Source of the DNA: Aquarana catesbeiana
Lineage: Eukaryota; Chordata; Amphibia; Anura; Ranidae
Assembly: GCF_042186555.1 (NCBI RefSeq)
Contig: NC_133336.1
Coordinates: forward strand, 193,499,437-193,563,436
Length of the DNA: 64,000 bases
Direction: 5' to 3'
Under the pieces are notes generated by a model. The model was not told where the DNA came from and searched no databases. It worked only from the letters and a program-made list of their open reading frames with translations. Positions 32,869 to 45,600 of the stretch are shown piece after piece (the first letter of the stretch is position 1; the number at the start of each line of letters is the position of its first letter). A program made the position numbers and the translations under genes.

Positions 32869-33780
32869 TGATATTTGGGGTATCTACATATTTCATAGTA
32901 TTATTTTCCCCACGTTCCCCTTCACGTTCTCTCTTTGGTTTATGGTGGATGTTTTGAACAAGGTGGGCAGATATCGCATGTTGATCTCAAGATGCTTATT
33001 TAGATTAGGATGGTTCTCTCATATGGTCTATTTCTTAATACCTCTCCCGTACTTATGGGGGTTGCTATATTGCTTTTATATAATTATATGTTTATTAGGG
33101 TTCTTGATCTGATTTAGTTGTTGTCACTTCCCCGCAGTATTTTTAGTGATTTTTAGTGATTTTTTAACTTCTTACTTTATGTAATTTTGGCCTAACTTTG
33201 CTGTTGACACTCCCCCGCAGTAATTTTAGTGATTTTTTAACTTCATATTTTATTTTTCATTTTTTTATATTTTCATATATTATTTCATTGTAATAGATTT
33301 TATGTATAGTTTAATAAATATTTTAGTATAGGGTTATCAATTTCATGATCTTATACATGTATGTTTAGTAATCATTAAGGTATATACCGCCTGCTTTGTA
33401 GCCTTGCGATGATGTGTATAACTAGATATAGGTGTGAGGTGCGTGGCGGTGTTCTTTATGACTGGCGGCTCCGTCCTGGATTTTATATTATTTACCTTGT
33501 TAGTTTTTTATATACATCCATATATTTATTTATATATAGTCAATATTCATCTTTATAATCATATTGTTGACCTCTAAATTTTCTTACACCTTAATTAGCA
33601 TGATTGACAGTTGCTGTTTTTCGATTGTCAGCTATTGATAAATATAACAGCATCCTGCTGCCAATTCGCTGTACGGCCTTAGGGAAAATGGCCGCTATAA
33701 CCACAACTGCAATTCTGTCACTAGTTGTGTCTGCGGTCTTAGGCAAAATGGCCGCCGAGACTATATATTGTGCCTAGAGC

Positions 33781-33857
33781 GTCCGTCCAATCATATCCCC
33801 CTGATGAAGGCACGTGATCCCGGTGCCGAACACGCGTAGGGGAGGGGCCTGGACGGA
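33781..33857 (+). ncRNA. Hammerhead-like motif in the tail of PLE C
   Basis: Stem I is TCCGTCCA (33782-33789) with TGGACGGA (33850-33857), plus CCCC/GGGG next to the core. CTGATGA is at 33801-33807. Stem II is GGCAC/GTGCC (33809-33813 with 33823-33827). GAA then ACGCGT with A give the short, self-complementary stem III expected of PLE hammerheads that act as dimers. Two non-consensus insertions leave activity open. Confidence 0.58.
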
Positions 33858-34596
33858 GCTGTCAGCAGAGAGAGAGAGCAGGAGATCTGGAGGCACACAC
33901 CGCACCGCACGCCATACCGTTACGATCGGCTGATCTATGCTTATATAGAAGGGTGCACTGACGCACCTGTAGCATGTGAGTACCCCTGCAAGGGGTGAGT
34001 CCCATATACATTTTAATAAATATTGTTTATTGTTAAACTGTATTGCGCTATGGAGTCTCTTTTTTCTTACATAAAATCATGATTGGGAGTATTGGAGGTC
34101 CACACAGCTGATTCCATTTGAGCACAGGAGTGGCTCCAAAGCGCTTTTTGACATAGTTTAAACACTGTGTCACACGCTGGAAGGTGAGCGCTTATGCTTA
34201 TGGGGATCGCTGGAGGGCACTAAGGCATGTTTTATGGTGTTACACTTTTGAAGAACATGATGGATGAGCTTCACTGATTATGGACATTATTTTGAGCACT
34301 TTATGCAGTTTTGGTTTTACACTGGTTGAGCCTCAAACACTTATATGAGGAATATAATTGTTTTTCTTCTGATTGGGCACTCATTTTGTATGTTTAATAT
34401 AGCACTTTGCACTGTGGATATATGCACCATCAATTATTTTTTGATTTATCAGTAGTTTATTGCAGCACATAGATGTATATGTATGTTCACTTTTGCACTT
34501 AGCACTTACTATTGTATGTTTATATATATTTTTTGATATTATTAGTTTTTAGTAATATTATTTATCATCTAGCGCAGACACATTTTTGTCTTTATA

Positions 34597-34611
34597 TCTC
34601 CATTACGAACC
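34597..34611 (+). other. Right target-site duplication of the PLE block
   Basis: TCTCCATTACGAACC repeats the sequence at 17418-17432. To its right the old DNA transposon continues (GACTGACCGCTTCTGGCTCG), with a short deletion relative to the relative at 62040. Confidence 0.75.
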
Positions 34612-34948
34612 GACTGACCGCTTCTGGCTCGTTCTTGCTTCCGAGCATGCGTATTTGTACTTTGGACTTTTGTCCAACGGACTTGTGTACACAGGATCGG
34701 AAAACCCATCAACACACATTTGTTGGCAGAAAAAATGTGAAAACATGCCATCCAACATTTGTCCGCGGAAAGTCCGACAACAATTGTCCGATGGAGCGTA
34801 CACACGGTCGGATTTTCCGCCAACAGCCTGACATCGAACATTTCCCGTCGTAAAATCCCATCATGTGTACGGGCCTTGAGAGTAACAATGGGCTTTACCA
34901 GACCAGTAGGAGAGGTAAAATCTTCAACAAGAACACGAGAAAAAAATA

Positions 34949-35580
34949 CAACGGGTAAAATAAGTATTGAACACGTCACAATTTTTCTAGGTAAAAATAT
35001 TTCGAAAGGTGCTATTACCATGAAATTTTCACCACATGTCGGTATCAACCCATGCAATCCATACATACAAAGAAACCAAAACAAATTAAGTTATGTGTAA
35101 TAAAATGGAATGACACACGGAAAAAGCATTGAACACACTACCTGAAATGTATTTAATACTTCATACAAAATATTTTGTTGGTAATGACAGCTTCAAGACG
35201 CCTCCTGTATGGAGAAACAAGTCGCATGTATTGCTCAGGTGTGATTTTGGCCCATTCTTCCACACAAACAGTCTTTAAATCTTGAAGGTTCCGTGCGCCT
35301 CTTCTATGAACTCTGATCTTTAGTTCTTTCTATAGATTTTCTATTGGATTCAAGTCAGGTGATTGGCTGAGCCATTCTAGCAGCTTTATTTTCTTTTTTT
35401 GAAACCAGTTGAGAGATTACTTGGCTTTGTGTTTGGGATCATTCTCTTGCTGAAATGTTCACCCTTGTTTCATCTTCATCATCCTGGTAGATGGCAGCAG
35501 ATTTTAATCAAGAATGTCTTGGTACATTTTTCCATTCATTCTTCCTTCAATGATATGAAATTTAGTACATTGACCTCATA
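34949..35580 (-). mobile_element. Tc1-type fragment, second family, C-terminal half
   Basis: The left end reads ACAACGGGTAAAATAAGTAT after TA, a Tc1-style terminus. The minus strand from about 35560 to 35180 reads decayed transposase C-terminus (YMRLVSPYRRRLEAVIT). It breaks off near 35580. The N-terminal half of the same family occurs at 58690-59165. Confidence 0.65.
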
Positions 35581-35599
35581 TACAAGTGAAAAAAGTGCT

Positions 35600-36330
35600 A
35601 ATAGTAAATGTAAATCTATGTTTCTATAATGGAAAGGTCATACAATCCCCATACAGTCACATAGACCAAAAAGTAGACAAACAGATGATTGAAAGTAATA
35701 AAATAATAATTGTGAAGCAAAAAAAGAATATGTGCATTCATAAGTGAACATCAGAGTCCATGAACAACTGTATATGACGACATGGTGACTTGAAAAACTT
35801 GGTGCAGACACTTTGTCAGTAGCTAATCCACCACCGATATATATATAAGGCTTACCGGAAAAGTTGGATCCAAGTAGGCATACGCCTAATGAGTCAGTAA
35901 GGCTGGTGATATAATACACCCAGGGGAATATTTAATCAGCACATACAGTATCCAATGGGGGATAAACCGCATGTAGTCCTTCACTGCACTACTTCCGAAT
36001 GGATGCCCACCGGAGGGATGATGGCCAAAGAATGGATCAGAAAGTTTCCCCCAAATGGTGTAATTTATAGGAAGAAGAAGGAATAGGCCATAGAGTGTGA
36101 TTCCATTTCAATAAAAAACATTGTGTATAAAAAGGAAACACTCACATTTGTTGAAGATAAAAAGCGCTTTGCAATTAAAAGTAACGAAAGTGACGCAGTG
36201 GCATCAGCAGAGCCCGTCCCGATGCGTTTCATCTAATAAGACATCATCTTGTACATGTAGCTCACACCTACATAAACTTGTTGGAGATCCCATTCTAATA
36301 CCATGGCTATTAATATAGAGCTGCCCTCTT
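35600..36330 (-). repeat. Possible PLE tail remnant with a decayed hammerhead-like core
   Basis: AT-rich, non-coding. On the minus strand near 36206-36262 the order ATGATGTC, a short loop, GATGAAACGCATCGGG recalls the CTGATGA...GAAACGCGTCGGG layout of PLE tails. Stems are weak, and no ORF2 end was found next to it. Confidence 0.35.
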
Positions 36331-36347
36331 CTCCCCCAACTTTGAAG

Positions 36348-36860
36348 CTATAACAGCCTCAATTTCTTTTGAAAGGCTTTTTGCAAGATTTTGGAGTGTG
36401 TGAGGGGTGTCTGAGGGATTTTGTGTCTATTAAGCCAAAATAGCATTTTTGAGGTCAGGTATTGATGTTGGATTGATGTTGAACAAGAAGCCTTGATTTG
36501 CAATGGACTATCTAGTTCCTCCCCAAAGGTTTTCAGTAGGGATGAGGTGAAGGGATCTGTGTAGGACACTTGAGTTCCTCCACACCTAACTGGTCCAACC
36601 ATTTCTTTATGGAGGTGACCACCATTTGTGATTTCAGGTACTGATACTCTATGAGAAGACCTGGCTTGCAAATGCTTTTTCAATACAATCCAAAGGTGTT
36701 CCGTAGAGTTGAGGTCAGGGTTCTGTGAAGGACACTTGAGATATTCCACACCAAACTGGTCAAACCATGTCTTTATGGAAATGGCTTTGTACACAGGGAC
36801 AATTCCATGCTGGAACTGAAAAGGGTCTTCACCAAACTGTTACCCATAAGTGTGTGCAGC
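36348..36860 (-). mobile_element. Tc1 fragment, transposase C-terminus
   Basis: The minus strand reads SIKTWFDQFGVEYLKCPSQN, then PDLNSTEHLWIVLKK, a decayed version of the DWPAQSPDLNPIEHLWDELE region. A nearly repeated segment (GGACACTTGAGTTCCTCCAC and GGACACTTGAGATATTCCAC) shows a partial internal duplication. No ends were identified. Confidence 0.65.
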
Positions 36861-36925
36861 CTATTGCATTAAGGTGTGCACCCCAAAGCTCAAACACACA
36901 TGCCTTTCGCTGCAGCCTCAGTTGC

Positions 36926-36939
36926 AAGGAACAGTGAAT
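36926..36939 (+). other. Left target-site duplication of PLE D
   Basis: AAGGAACAGTGAAT is repeated at 54051-54064, immediately outside the PLE D ends. Confidence 0.82.
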
Positions 36940-37540
36940 AAAATAAAAATTGATTCACCATAAACTCGCCCCAAGTGAACTCAAAATAGCAGCGCTAAAA
37001 AAATCCCTAATCATAAAGTGTCATAAAGTGAAGAGTGATAAGACATTCAATCAACCAATGATATAATTAAATCATATCACCACTCCTCCCCCATTATTGT
37101 GCATAAAGTGATATGATCAAAAATTCACAAAAAATGGTGCGCAAACCAATAAAGTGAATGACATAACTGTGCACACAAAATATGATGTATAAATTATATA
37201 ATGTGTGAATCAATGTGAATCAATCCACAAAAATATAAAAAATATATAAAAAAATATGTGTCCACAAACAATCCAAAAATGAATAGTCCAAAAAAATTCT
37301 GTGACGTGATACAGTGCAGATCTTCCACTTAAATGAATCTTCCACCGCACCTCTGTGACTGTGAATCCACTCCCCTTAGGTAAATAAACTCACCGGCTCC
37401 TTTTGCCCACACTCTCGTGTCAGGGCCACCAAGCCTTTATCCCACACAGTAAGGGGAAATGAATGATCTCCAATGGTACACCTTTACATATCCAGAGTGT
37501 GATGCCAAAGAGCTCTCTCCGCATGAAAAAAGAAAATAAT
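36940..37540 (-). repeat. Inverted pLTR of PLE D
   Basis: Coordinates pair with 53345-53943 at a constant sum of about 90883 (for example TGATTCACCA at 36951 with its complement at 53923). The inverted copy does not include the hammerhead region, unlike that of PLE B. Confidence 0.85.
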
Positions 37541-37701
37541 CCAATAGTGCAATAACGTACTGATATTTATTTAAAAAAATTTAAGCAGCAGCTCAGATTC
37601 AGGTTTTTTCCATCAGCGCAGCGTTTTTGGGTGTATAAGTGGGCGGATTTTGATACACCTGATTTTTTACATTATTGCTATTTACATAAACGCGTGCAGC
37701 C

Positions 37702-38873
37702 ATGGAAGTTCTCAACTTTCTCACTAATAGACAGATGAATCCGGATAATATCTTCTCAGCTAATTCTGAAATAACGGATTATGAGGAAGATATCTCTGGC
37801 ATGTTAAAGAATTTAGAAAACCTGTTGGAAAAACAGGTGAAAACCTGGTGGGATGTGTTCACTTTTAATCATTAAAAGAAGGAAAAGTTGATTTTTAGGA
37901 GCCTGAGGTGGGATATCCCCCCTCAGAATGGTCTTGATGACCAATGTTTTATGGACGAATGGTTAGAATTTTTTAACAGAGTAGGAAGGGAGTTGCAAGA
38001 TTTAGTGTTAAGTAGGAAACGGAAAAAATTAAGTAGGATCAATGAACAGATTAACACGTTACGCAGTAAATTAGAACCTATGAATGAGTCTAATCAGCTT
38101 AAAGAATTTAACAACACTATGAAAAGAAAGCTTGAAATAGGTGGATAGAGAGACACAAAAGAAAAAGGTTAAGAAGTATAATAGGGACGCAGCTGATTTA
38201 AAAAATAATAAAATCTATGCATGGCAGAACCCGGTTGTGAAAATCAAGGACACTCCTGTGCAGGATAAAAACAATATGTATACAACCACTGACCCTAAAA
38301 CCGACCAAAATAAAAGAGGAAGGGTGAAGAGTGGCACCGGTAGAGGTGAACAAAGTGGGAGTGGACAAGCAGCCATTAATGCCCCTCTACAACAAAGAGA
38401 GAATCAATATAATGATCACCACTATTCACCTAGGCCAACCCTACCTTGGAGAGGGAATTATAAATATAATCCTAATCAGGGGGAATGGCGGGAACCCCAG
38501 TCATATGGAATGAATTATCCTGGGGGAGGTGCCCCATCCCAGGGTCATGATGTATACCAAAATTACCTACCTCTGAGTTATGGGGAGGGTAGAAACCCCA
38601 CTCCCTTATACAATAGGTATCTCCCCCTGGACGAGGAATATCAGGGGCAGTATCATTATCAACAGAGTCCTGGACCTTTTTTAGGACAGCGAGGGAGGAG
38701 GGGGAGGGAAGGGGGGACACCGAGAGGAAAGAACCACCCGATGAACAACAGGGGAGGGAGGAATGGCCCACAGCAATACCGTGAACAGGGGAATGGGACC
38801 ACCACCAAGAAATGAAGGGGATGTCGAGCAGGACACCGTCGACAATCCAAGAAAAAGATTGAGGGACACATAA
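37702..38873 (+). pseudogene. PLE D ORF1, broken
   Basis: ATG at 37702 opens MEVLNFLTNRQMNPDNIFSA. An in-frame TAA is at 37873, and frame changes occur near 38140 and 38800. The order of motifs follows copy A ORF1: VKTWWD, RSLRWDIPPQNG, a charged helical centre (RKRKKLSRINEQINTL), then a G/Q/Y/P-rich half. The natural end in the original frame reads DNPRKRLRDT then TAA at 38871, matching RKRRRED-stop of copy A. The decay shows the element is no longer autonomous. It supports ORF1 as a real conserved protein, because divergence is spread while the layout is kept. Confidence 0.8.
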
Positions 38874-40880
38874 ATACTGGTATATACAATTTAAGTAAGG
38901 TGAAACTAAATCCAAAAGACCAGAATATATTGAATTTGGGTCTTAAATGTGCGCCCAAAAAAATGCTGAATAAATTTGAGGTGTATATTGATACACATAA
39001 ATTTATACGGACTTTGAACATTAAAAAATATTTTTTGAGCCATCCGCTAGCCCCCAGGAGTGATTTAGTATCATCTGTGAGGAAAGTGGACAGTGGCTTA
39101 AAGAATAAGTCCGTATTCAATCCCCAAAACTCTAGCAATCATTGTATAGAGGTGTTTAAAAATCTGGTGCTGAGTGATATAGAACAGTTAACTGTAAAAG
39201 AAAATGTCAACCCAAAATATATAGATGAGGGCATTCGGTCTTTGGAAAAAAGGAATAATATTATTGTGCGCCCAGCTGACAAGGGAGGGGGGGTTGTTAT
39301 CATGGATAAAACTTTTTACCAGGAACAACTCACTAATATGCTAGGGGACCGCTTAACATATGAGAGACTAACTAGTGACCCCACGAAGAGATATAAGGAC
39401 CAACTCAGTCTATTGGTGGCGTGGGGATATGCTATAGGTGCCTTAAATGGGAGAGAAAAGAGATATCTGGTTCCGAGCGCGTGTAGGATTCCAGTAATCT
39501 ACACGTTGCCTAAAATCCATAAGGATGCCAAATTACCCCCAGCACGCCCTATTGTGAATGGGATAGGATCAGTAACGGCGCGGCTCGGAGAATATTTAGA
39601 TACATTTCTCCAACCCAGTGTGAAAATCACTAAGGCATATCTTAAAGACACCTCTGACCTTCTCCAACATCTGAGTGAGGTCTGTCTCAATCCCACGGCC
39701 GAGACCTATTTGGTCACGGCCGATGTAGCTTCCCTCTACACGATCATCCAGCATGAGGATGCTTCCCTATCACTGAACTGGGCACTAAGTAGGAGAGAAG
39801 ACATTCCTGACATGCAGAAGCGTTTTTTAGGCCATGCACTGACCTTCTGCATGTCGCATAATTATTTTTGGTGGAATGGTCATTTTTTCTCTCAGCAGGT
39901 TGGCGTGGCTATGGGAGCTAGATACGCTCCCAGCCTCGCCAACCTGTTTATGGCTGAGTGGGAAGACAGATACATTTTCAGTAAACGACTGCCTCAACTC
40001 AGACTTTATCGAAGGTTCATAGACGACCTCCTATTGATCTGGGAGGGGTATAGGGAATCTTTGGACGAATTTTTGAGTTATCTTAACACTAATGGGAATA
40101 ACATCAAATTGGAGGCACAAGTAAGTGACATGAGTGCCAACTTCCTCGATGTAACTATTGAGAAAAGAGGGGACTCTCTAGGTACTTATGTATTTTTCAA
40201 ACCGACTGATCGAAACAGTTTTTTATCCATCCGAAGCGGTCATCACCCGGCTTGGATAAAGAATATTCCAAAGGGCCAAATGTTGAGAATCCGTCGGAAC
40301 TGTTCAGAACAGGAAAAATACTATACACAGGCCAATATATTAAAGGAGAGATTCATGCAAAAGGGATACTCTGAAGGATCCCTAGATAGTGTTATAGAGC
40401 AGGTGGCCAATATCCCAAGGGAAGAGTGCTTAAAAAGCAAAGAAAAAGAAATACACACCTCCAATGAACATCAGTGGGGATTTGTTTCGAATTTTCATTG
40501 TCAATACAAAGAAATTGAAGATATTTTTAAGAAATATTGGTATATTCTTTGTAGAGACCGCCATTTGGGGGAAGTTCTGCCTGAACTCCCTAAGTTCATC
40601 TATAGAAGGGCCCCCAGTTTTGGAGATAGGGTGGTGAGAAAGATCCTTGATCCCCCTGGGCGCCCGTCTATAAAGATAGATTTAAATGGATTCTACCCAT
40701 GTAGGAAGTGTTTATGCTGCAGAACAGCTAGAATTATTAATAGAGGAATGAAGAGTATTACCAACTACGAAAATGAAACCTTTGAAATAAGGGAGTTCAT
40801 TACATGCAACTCATCGTATGTGGTGTATTTAATGTGGTGCCCCTGCGGTCAGTTTTATGTTGGGCGCACCAAACGACTTC

Positions 40881-40899
40881 TAAGGGTGCGGATATCTGA
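40881..40899 (+). other. Left target-site duplication of the LINE
   Basis: TAAGGGTGCGGATATCTGA occurs here and again at 52119-52137. A 19-bp duplication fits target-primed reverse transcription. Confidence 0.88.
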
Positions 40900-43800
40900 G
40901 ACGGCAAATATTATATCATTTTCATAAAATAAAGACCCAAATCCTTCTCCTACAGGAAACTCACTTTAGAACAGATAAGTGCCCACAAGTCTTCCATAAG
41001 CAATATCCTGTTTGGTTTCATAGCACCAACCCCTCAGCAAAATCTAAGGGAGTCTCTATAGCATTTCACGCTTCCTTCACGCCAGATGTCCTTGACACTC
41101 ATATTGACCCCCTAGGAAGATATATCTTAAATTGTCTTATCTGAATACTATTTATACTGTCATTAACATATATTCTCCTAACCAGAATCAACAACACTTC
41201 CTCTCCTCCGTGATCTCCCGTCTGAAAAAATTTTGCACAATCAACATGATCCTGGGAGGGGACCTCAATGCCGCCTTGATACCGCATCTTGATTCATCCA
41301 TCGGTAAGTCCTCGATCTCCCCGACCTCCCTGACCAACATCAGAACACTCCTATCTGATTTATCCTTGGTAGACACATGGAGGATGCTACATCCTAACAC
41401 TAAGGACTACACATTCTACTCTCCCGCACATAACTCTTACAGCAGACTTGACTACCTCTTCATATCCCAATCATTGTTGGATTATTCACCTTCCGCCTCT
41501 ATTGGTCTCACCCTCTGGTCAGACCATGCCCCCATACACTTGAGCTTAGGGCATATCCCAACACGCAAACGGAGCTCCTCCTGGAGACTTAATGATAACT
41601 TATTATTTGATTCTGTATGCTCGCAGGACATTATACAGACCATTAGACACTTTGTCTCGGATCATGCCCAAGACACCACTAACTCATTCACTAAATGGGA
41701 GGCACTTAAATGTGTACTCAGGGGCAAACTAATCCAGCACGGAGCCCGACTGAAACATGCCGCACTGCGGATATAACACGACTTCTCTCCACTATCGCCA
41801 AATTAGAAGAATCACACAAAAAAGACCCAGCTGACTCGTCTCTCCTAGAACTCTCCAACGCAAGAAGAGACCTCCTGCTTATTTTCGCAGAAAGGTCCCT
41901 AATTGCCCGAGATAAGGGACGATTCAATCACTACTCACAAGCCAACAAATGTGGCAGACACCTTGCGAACACTCTCCATCCACGCCAAGCCAGACGACCT
42001 ATAACGTTAATAAATTCCCCCGTTAAGGGGTAAACTCATGCAGAACTCAGCAATAGCCGAGGAATTCCGCAGATATTATTCCACCCTCTATAATCTAACC
42101 CCCCAGACCCCACTTACTACATCCACCCCATCAGACCTGTCCTCATATATTCAAGAGACAGCACTTCCATCTCTTCCGCTCTCGGATACGGTGGACCTGG
42201 AGACCTCTCTGTCCAAAGCGGAATTTCTAACCGCTATCAAAAATCTCAAGAATGGCAAGAGTCCGGGTCCAGACGGATTTTCCCCCCGCTTTTATAAAAC
42301 GTTCGCGCCACAACTATCCCCACTACTAACAAAAGCGTTTAATGCCATTGATGAAAACACTGCTCTTTCCTCATCTATACTCCAAGCTCAGATTGTTGTT
42401 ATCCCTAAACCAGAAAAGGATCCCTCCATCTGCCCCAATTATAGACCGATATCCCTTCTAAATATTGACCTAAAGTTATATGCTAAGATCCTCGCAAACC
42501 GCCTTTCCCCTTTGTTACCACAAACTATACATAGAGACCAGGTGGGCTTTGTTCCTGGCCGTGAAGCCAGGGACAATACCACCAAGACCATACACCTAAT
42601 CACATATGCTAACCATCATCACATACCTGCCTGCCTTCTCTCTTGTGACGCAGAGAAGGCCTTTGATAGGGTCAGCTGATCTTTTCTCCAAGCCACCCTC
42701 TCCCAACTGGGTCTTGGCCCGAAAATGTTGACGCGTATCATGTCTCTCTATTCTGCACCTTCGACCACAGTACTGGTAAACGGTATTCAATCAGAAAAAT
42801 TTATGATAACTAACGGCACCAGACAGGGCTGTCCTCTTTCCCCTCTCCTGTTCGCCCTAGTAATTGAACACTTAGCACAAGCCATAAGATCTAACCCCAA
42901 CATACAGGGGATACAAACCCCCTCGTCCCACTGTAAACTTTCCTTATACGCCGATGATCTCCTTCTCTACGTCACACAACCCCATACCAGCATACCCTCC
43001 ATATTGGCTGAGATAGACAGATTTGGTAGTCTTAGTAACTATAAACTAAATATCTCTAAAACCGAAGCCTTAAACCTTTCATTATCACACGTTACTCTCT
43101 CCTCCCTCAAATCCAACTTTTCATTTCAATGGAGACCTAACTCTATCTCTTACTTAGGCACAGCTATACCTAAATAAACCTCTGACATATACTCCCTGAA
43201 TTTTACCCCCTTACTCCAAAAACTTAGAAAGTTGACAGAAGAACGGATAGACCTACCCTTATTCTGGATAGGACGTATCAACACATTAAAGATGGATATA
43301 CTCCCCAAGCTGTTATACCTATTCCAAGCCCTACCTATAGCCCTTCCCTCTGCGTATCTCCGTACCCTCTGCTCTTTGGCAATCAAATTTGTCTGGAAGG
43401 GCAACCACCCAAGATTGAAACACAAACTCTTATGCTCTCCTATCACGAAGGGAGGTTTGGGCCTACCTGACTTTGAAACATACCATACGTCAGCAGTCCT
43501 ATCCCGTATCCTCGAGTGGTTCCCTCGCCCTATGGCCAAAGCTGCTACGACTGTAGAACAAGATTTATCCACATATGACCTACGAGTGCTTCTTTGGGGC
43601 TACGACAGGACATACAAATCCTTATCAACATTGTCCCCCCTCACTAGGGATGCCCTGACAATTTGGTACCGCAAAAGAGACACCCACTCACTATCCTCGG
43701 AACCTAGCCCCCTCACCCCCTTGTTTGATAATCCAAACCTCCCAGAAGGGCACTCAACCCACTCATTAGACACTTACAACAGAGACTCATGGCCCACTGC

Positions 43801-43989
43801 ACGCCAATTCGTTGATCACACCCTGGGTACATTTATAACCACCCCAACAGATGTTACCTCCAAGATGACATGGCTCACTCGTGGACACCTAAACTCCTAT
43901 TGCAAGACACTGCACGACTCCAGACAAACTCATAGACCCTTGACCGGGTTCGAACAACTATGCACCCTTTCTGAAACTCCACGACACAC

Positions 43990-43997
43990 CTTATCAC
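43990..43997 (+). other. Left 8-bp target-site duplication of the hAT
   Basis: CTTATCAC here is repeated exactly at 50868-50875. Confidence 0.92.
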
Positions 43998-44539
43998 TAG
44001 GGATGAGCTTCGTGTTCGAGTCGAACCCATGTTCGACTCAAACATCGGCTGTTCGCCCGTTCGCCGAATTGCGAACGATATGGGCCGTTCGCGCCAAATT
44101 CGTGTGGCGCGTCACGGCCCATAATTCACTGTGGCATCGCAGTGCATTGCTGGCTGATGATTGGCCAAGCATGCACTATGACCCGCATGCTTGGCCAATC
44201 ACAGCGCCGTCAGTAGAGAGAGCTGTAATTGGCCAAAGCCAGGGTGACTTTGGCCAATTATGGCTCAGGGGATTTAGTACACGCCCCACACTATATAAGG
44301 CCGCCTGCACGGCGGCCCTGTGTAGTGTGTGTTCCGGTGTGCTAAGAGATAGAGAGAGAGAGAGACAGTGTCATTTGATTTGAGTTAGATAGATTAGGCA
44401 GAACAGTCAGTCAGTTAGCTGCACTTACAGTGTATTGTGTATATATATGCATCCCAGGTGTTGCATATATATATATATATACACTGTATTCAGTTTAGCT
44501 AGATCCGTTCCTGTTATCTTCTATCTAGACTATTTACAT

Positions 44540-45600
44540 TTAGTGCAGTGCGTCCTGCTCACAGTGTTCAGCTAGATCCGTTCCTGTTATTTACTTTTAG
44601 TGCAGTGCGTCCTGCTCACAGTGTTCAGCTAGATCCATTCCTGCTATTTACATTTAGTGCAGTGCGTCCTGCTCACAGTGTTCAGCTAGATCCGTTCCTG
44701 CTATTTACATTTAGTGCAGTGCGTCCTGCTCACAGTGTTCAGCTAGATCCGTTCCTGCTATTTACATTTAGTGCAGTGCGTCCTGCTCACAGTGTTCAGC
44801 TAGATCCGTTCCTGCTATTTACATTTAGTGCAGTGCGTCCTGCTCACAGTGTTCAGCTAGATCCGTTCCTGTTATCTTCTAGACTATTTACATTTAGTGC
44901 AGTGCGTCCTGCTCACAGTGTTCAGCTAGATCCGTTCCTGCTATTTACATTTAGTGCAGTGCGTCCTGCTCACAGTGTTCAGCTAGATCCGTTCCTGTTA
45001 TCTTCTAGACTATTTACATTTAGTGCAGTGCGTCCTGCTCACAGTGTTCAGCTAGATCCGTTCCTGCTATTTACATTTAGTGCAGTGCGTCCTGCTCACA
45101 GTGTTCAGCTAGATCCGTTCCTGCCATTTACATTTAGTGCAATGCGTCCTGCTCACAGTGTTCAGCTAGATCCGTTCCTGCTATTTACATTTAGTGCAGT
45201 GCGTCCTGCTCACAGTGTTCAGCTAGATCCGTTCCTGTTATTTACATTTAGTGCAGTGCGTCCTGCTCACAGTGTTCAGCTAGATCCGTTCCTGCTATTT
45301 ACATTTAGTGCAGTGCGTCCTGCTCACAGTGTTCAGCTAGATCCGTTCCTGTTATCTTCTAGACTATTTACATTTAGTGCAGTGCGTCCTGCTCACAGTG
45401 TTCAGCTAGATCCGTTCCTGCTATTTACATTTAGTGCAGTGCGTCCTGCTCACAGTGTTCAGCTAGATCCGTTCCTGCCATTTACATTTAGTGCAGTGCG
45501 TCCTGCTCACAGTGTTCAGCTAGATCCGTTCCTGCTATTTACATTTAGTGCAGTGCGTCCTGCTCACAGTGTACAGCTAGATCCGTTCCTGTTATCTTCC
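44540..45600 (+). repeat. 57-bp minisatellite, about 18 units
   Basis: Units contain GTGCAGTGCGTCCTGCTCAC, then a GTTCAGCTAGATCCGTTCCTG segment. Most are 57 bases; a few carry a TATCTTCTAGAC addition making 69. Both lengths are multiples of three, so a 352-codon frame (RPAHSVQLDPFLLFTF) stays open by arithmetic. It probably is leader or promoter sequence of the transposase gene. A partial unit recurs at about 45705-45760. Confidence 0.92.

Larger units (their letters stand above)
29307..34600 (+). mobile_element. Penelope-like element copy C, 5'-truncated
   Basis: Offset +5146 from PLE B through ORF1 and ORF2. It then continues into a full tail matching the reverse complement of 17548-19280. 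It lacks the first five codons of ORF1 and any pLTR in front. Its 3' end abuts the right target-site duplication at 34597-34611. Relative to the left end of copy A it is about 117 bases shorter at the tail. Confidence 0.9.
16553..34877. mobile_element. Old DNA transposon split by the PLE block (left part 16553-17430, right part 34601-34877)
   Basis: The left part begins GCCTCGTGCACACGATCGGA and the right part ends with the complement of AAGGCCCGTACACATGATGG. Both match the ends of the uninterrupted relative at 61798-63683, which runs through the insertion site as TTAATTCTCCATTACGAACG on its complement. The 17-kb PLE block sits at that point. No transposase frame is seen in either part. Confidence 0.75.
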
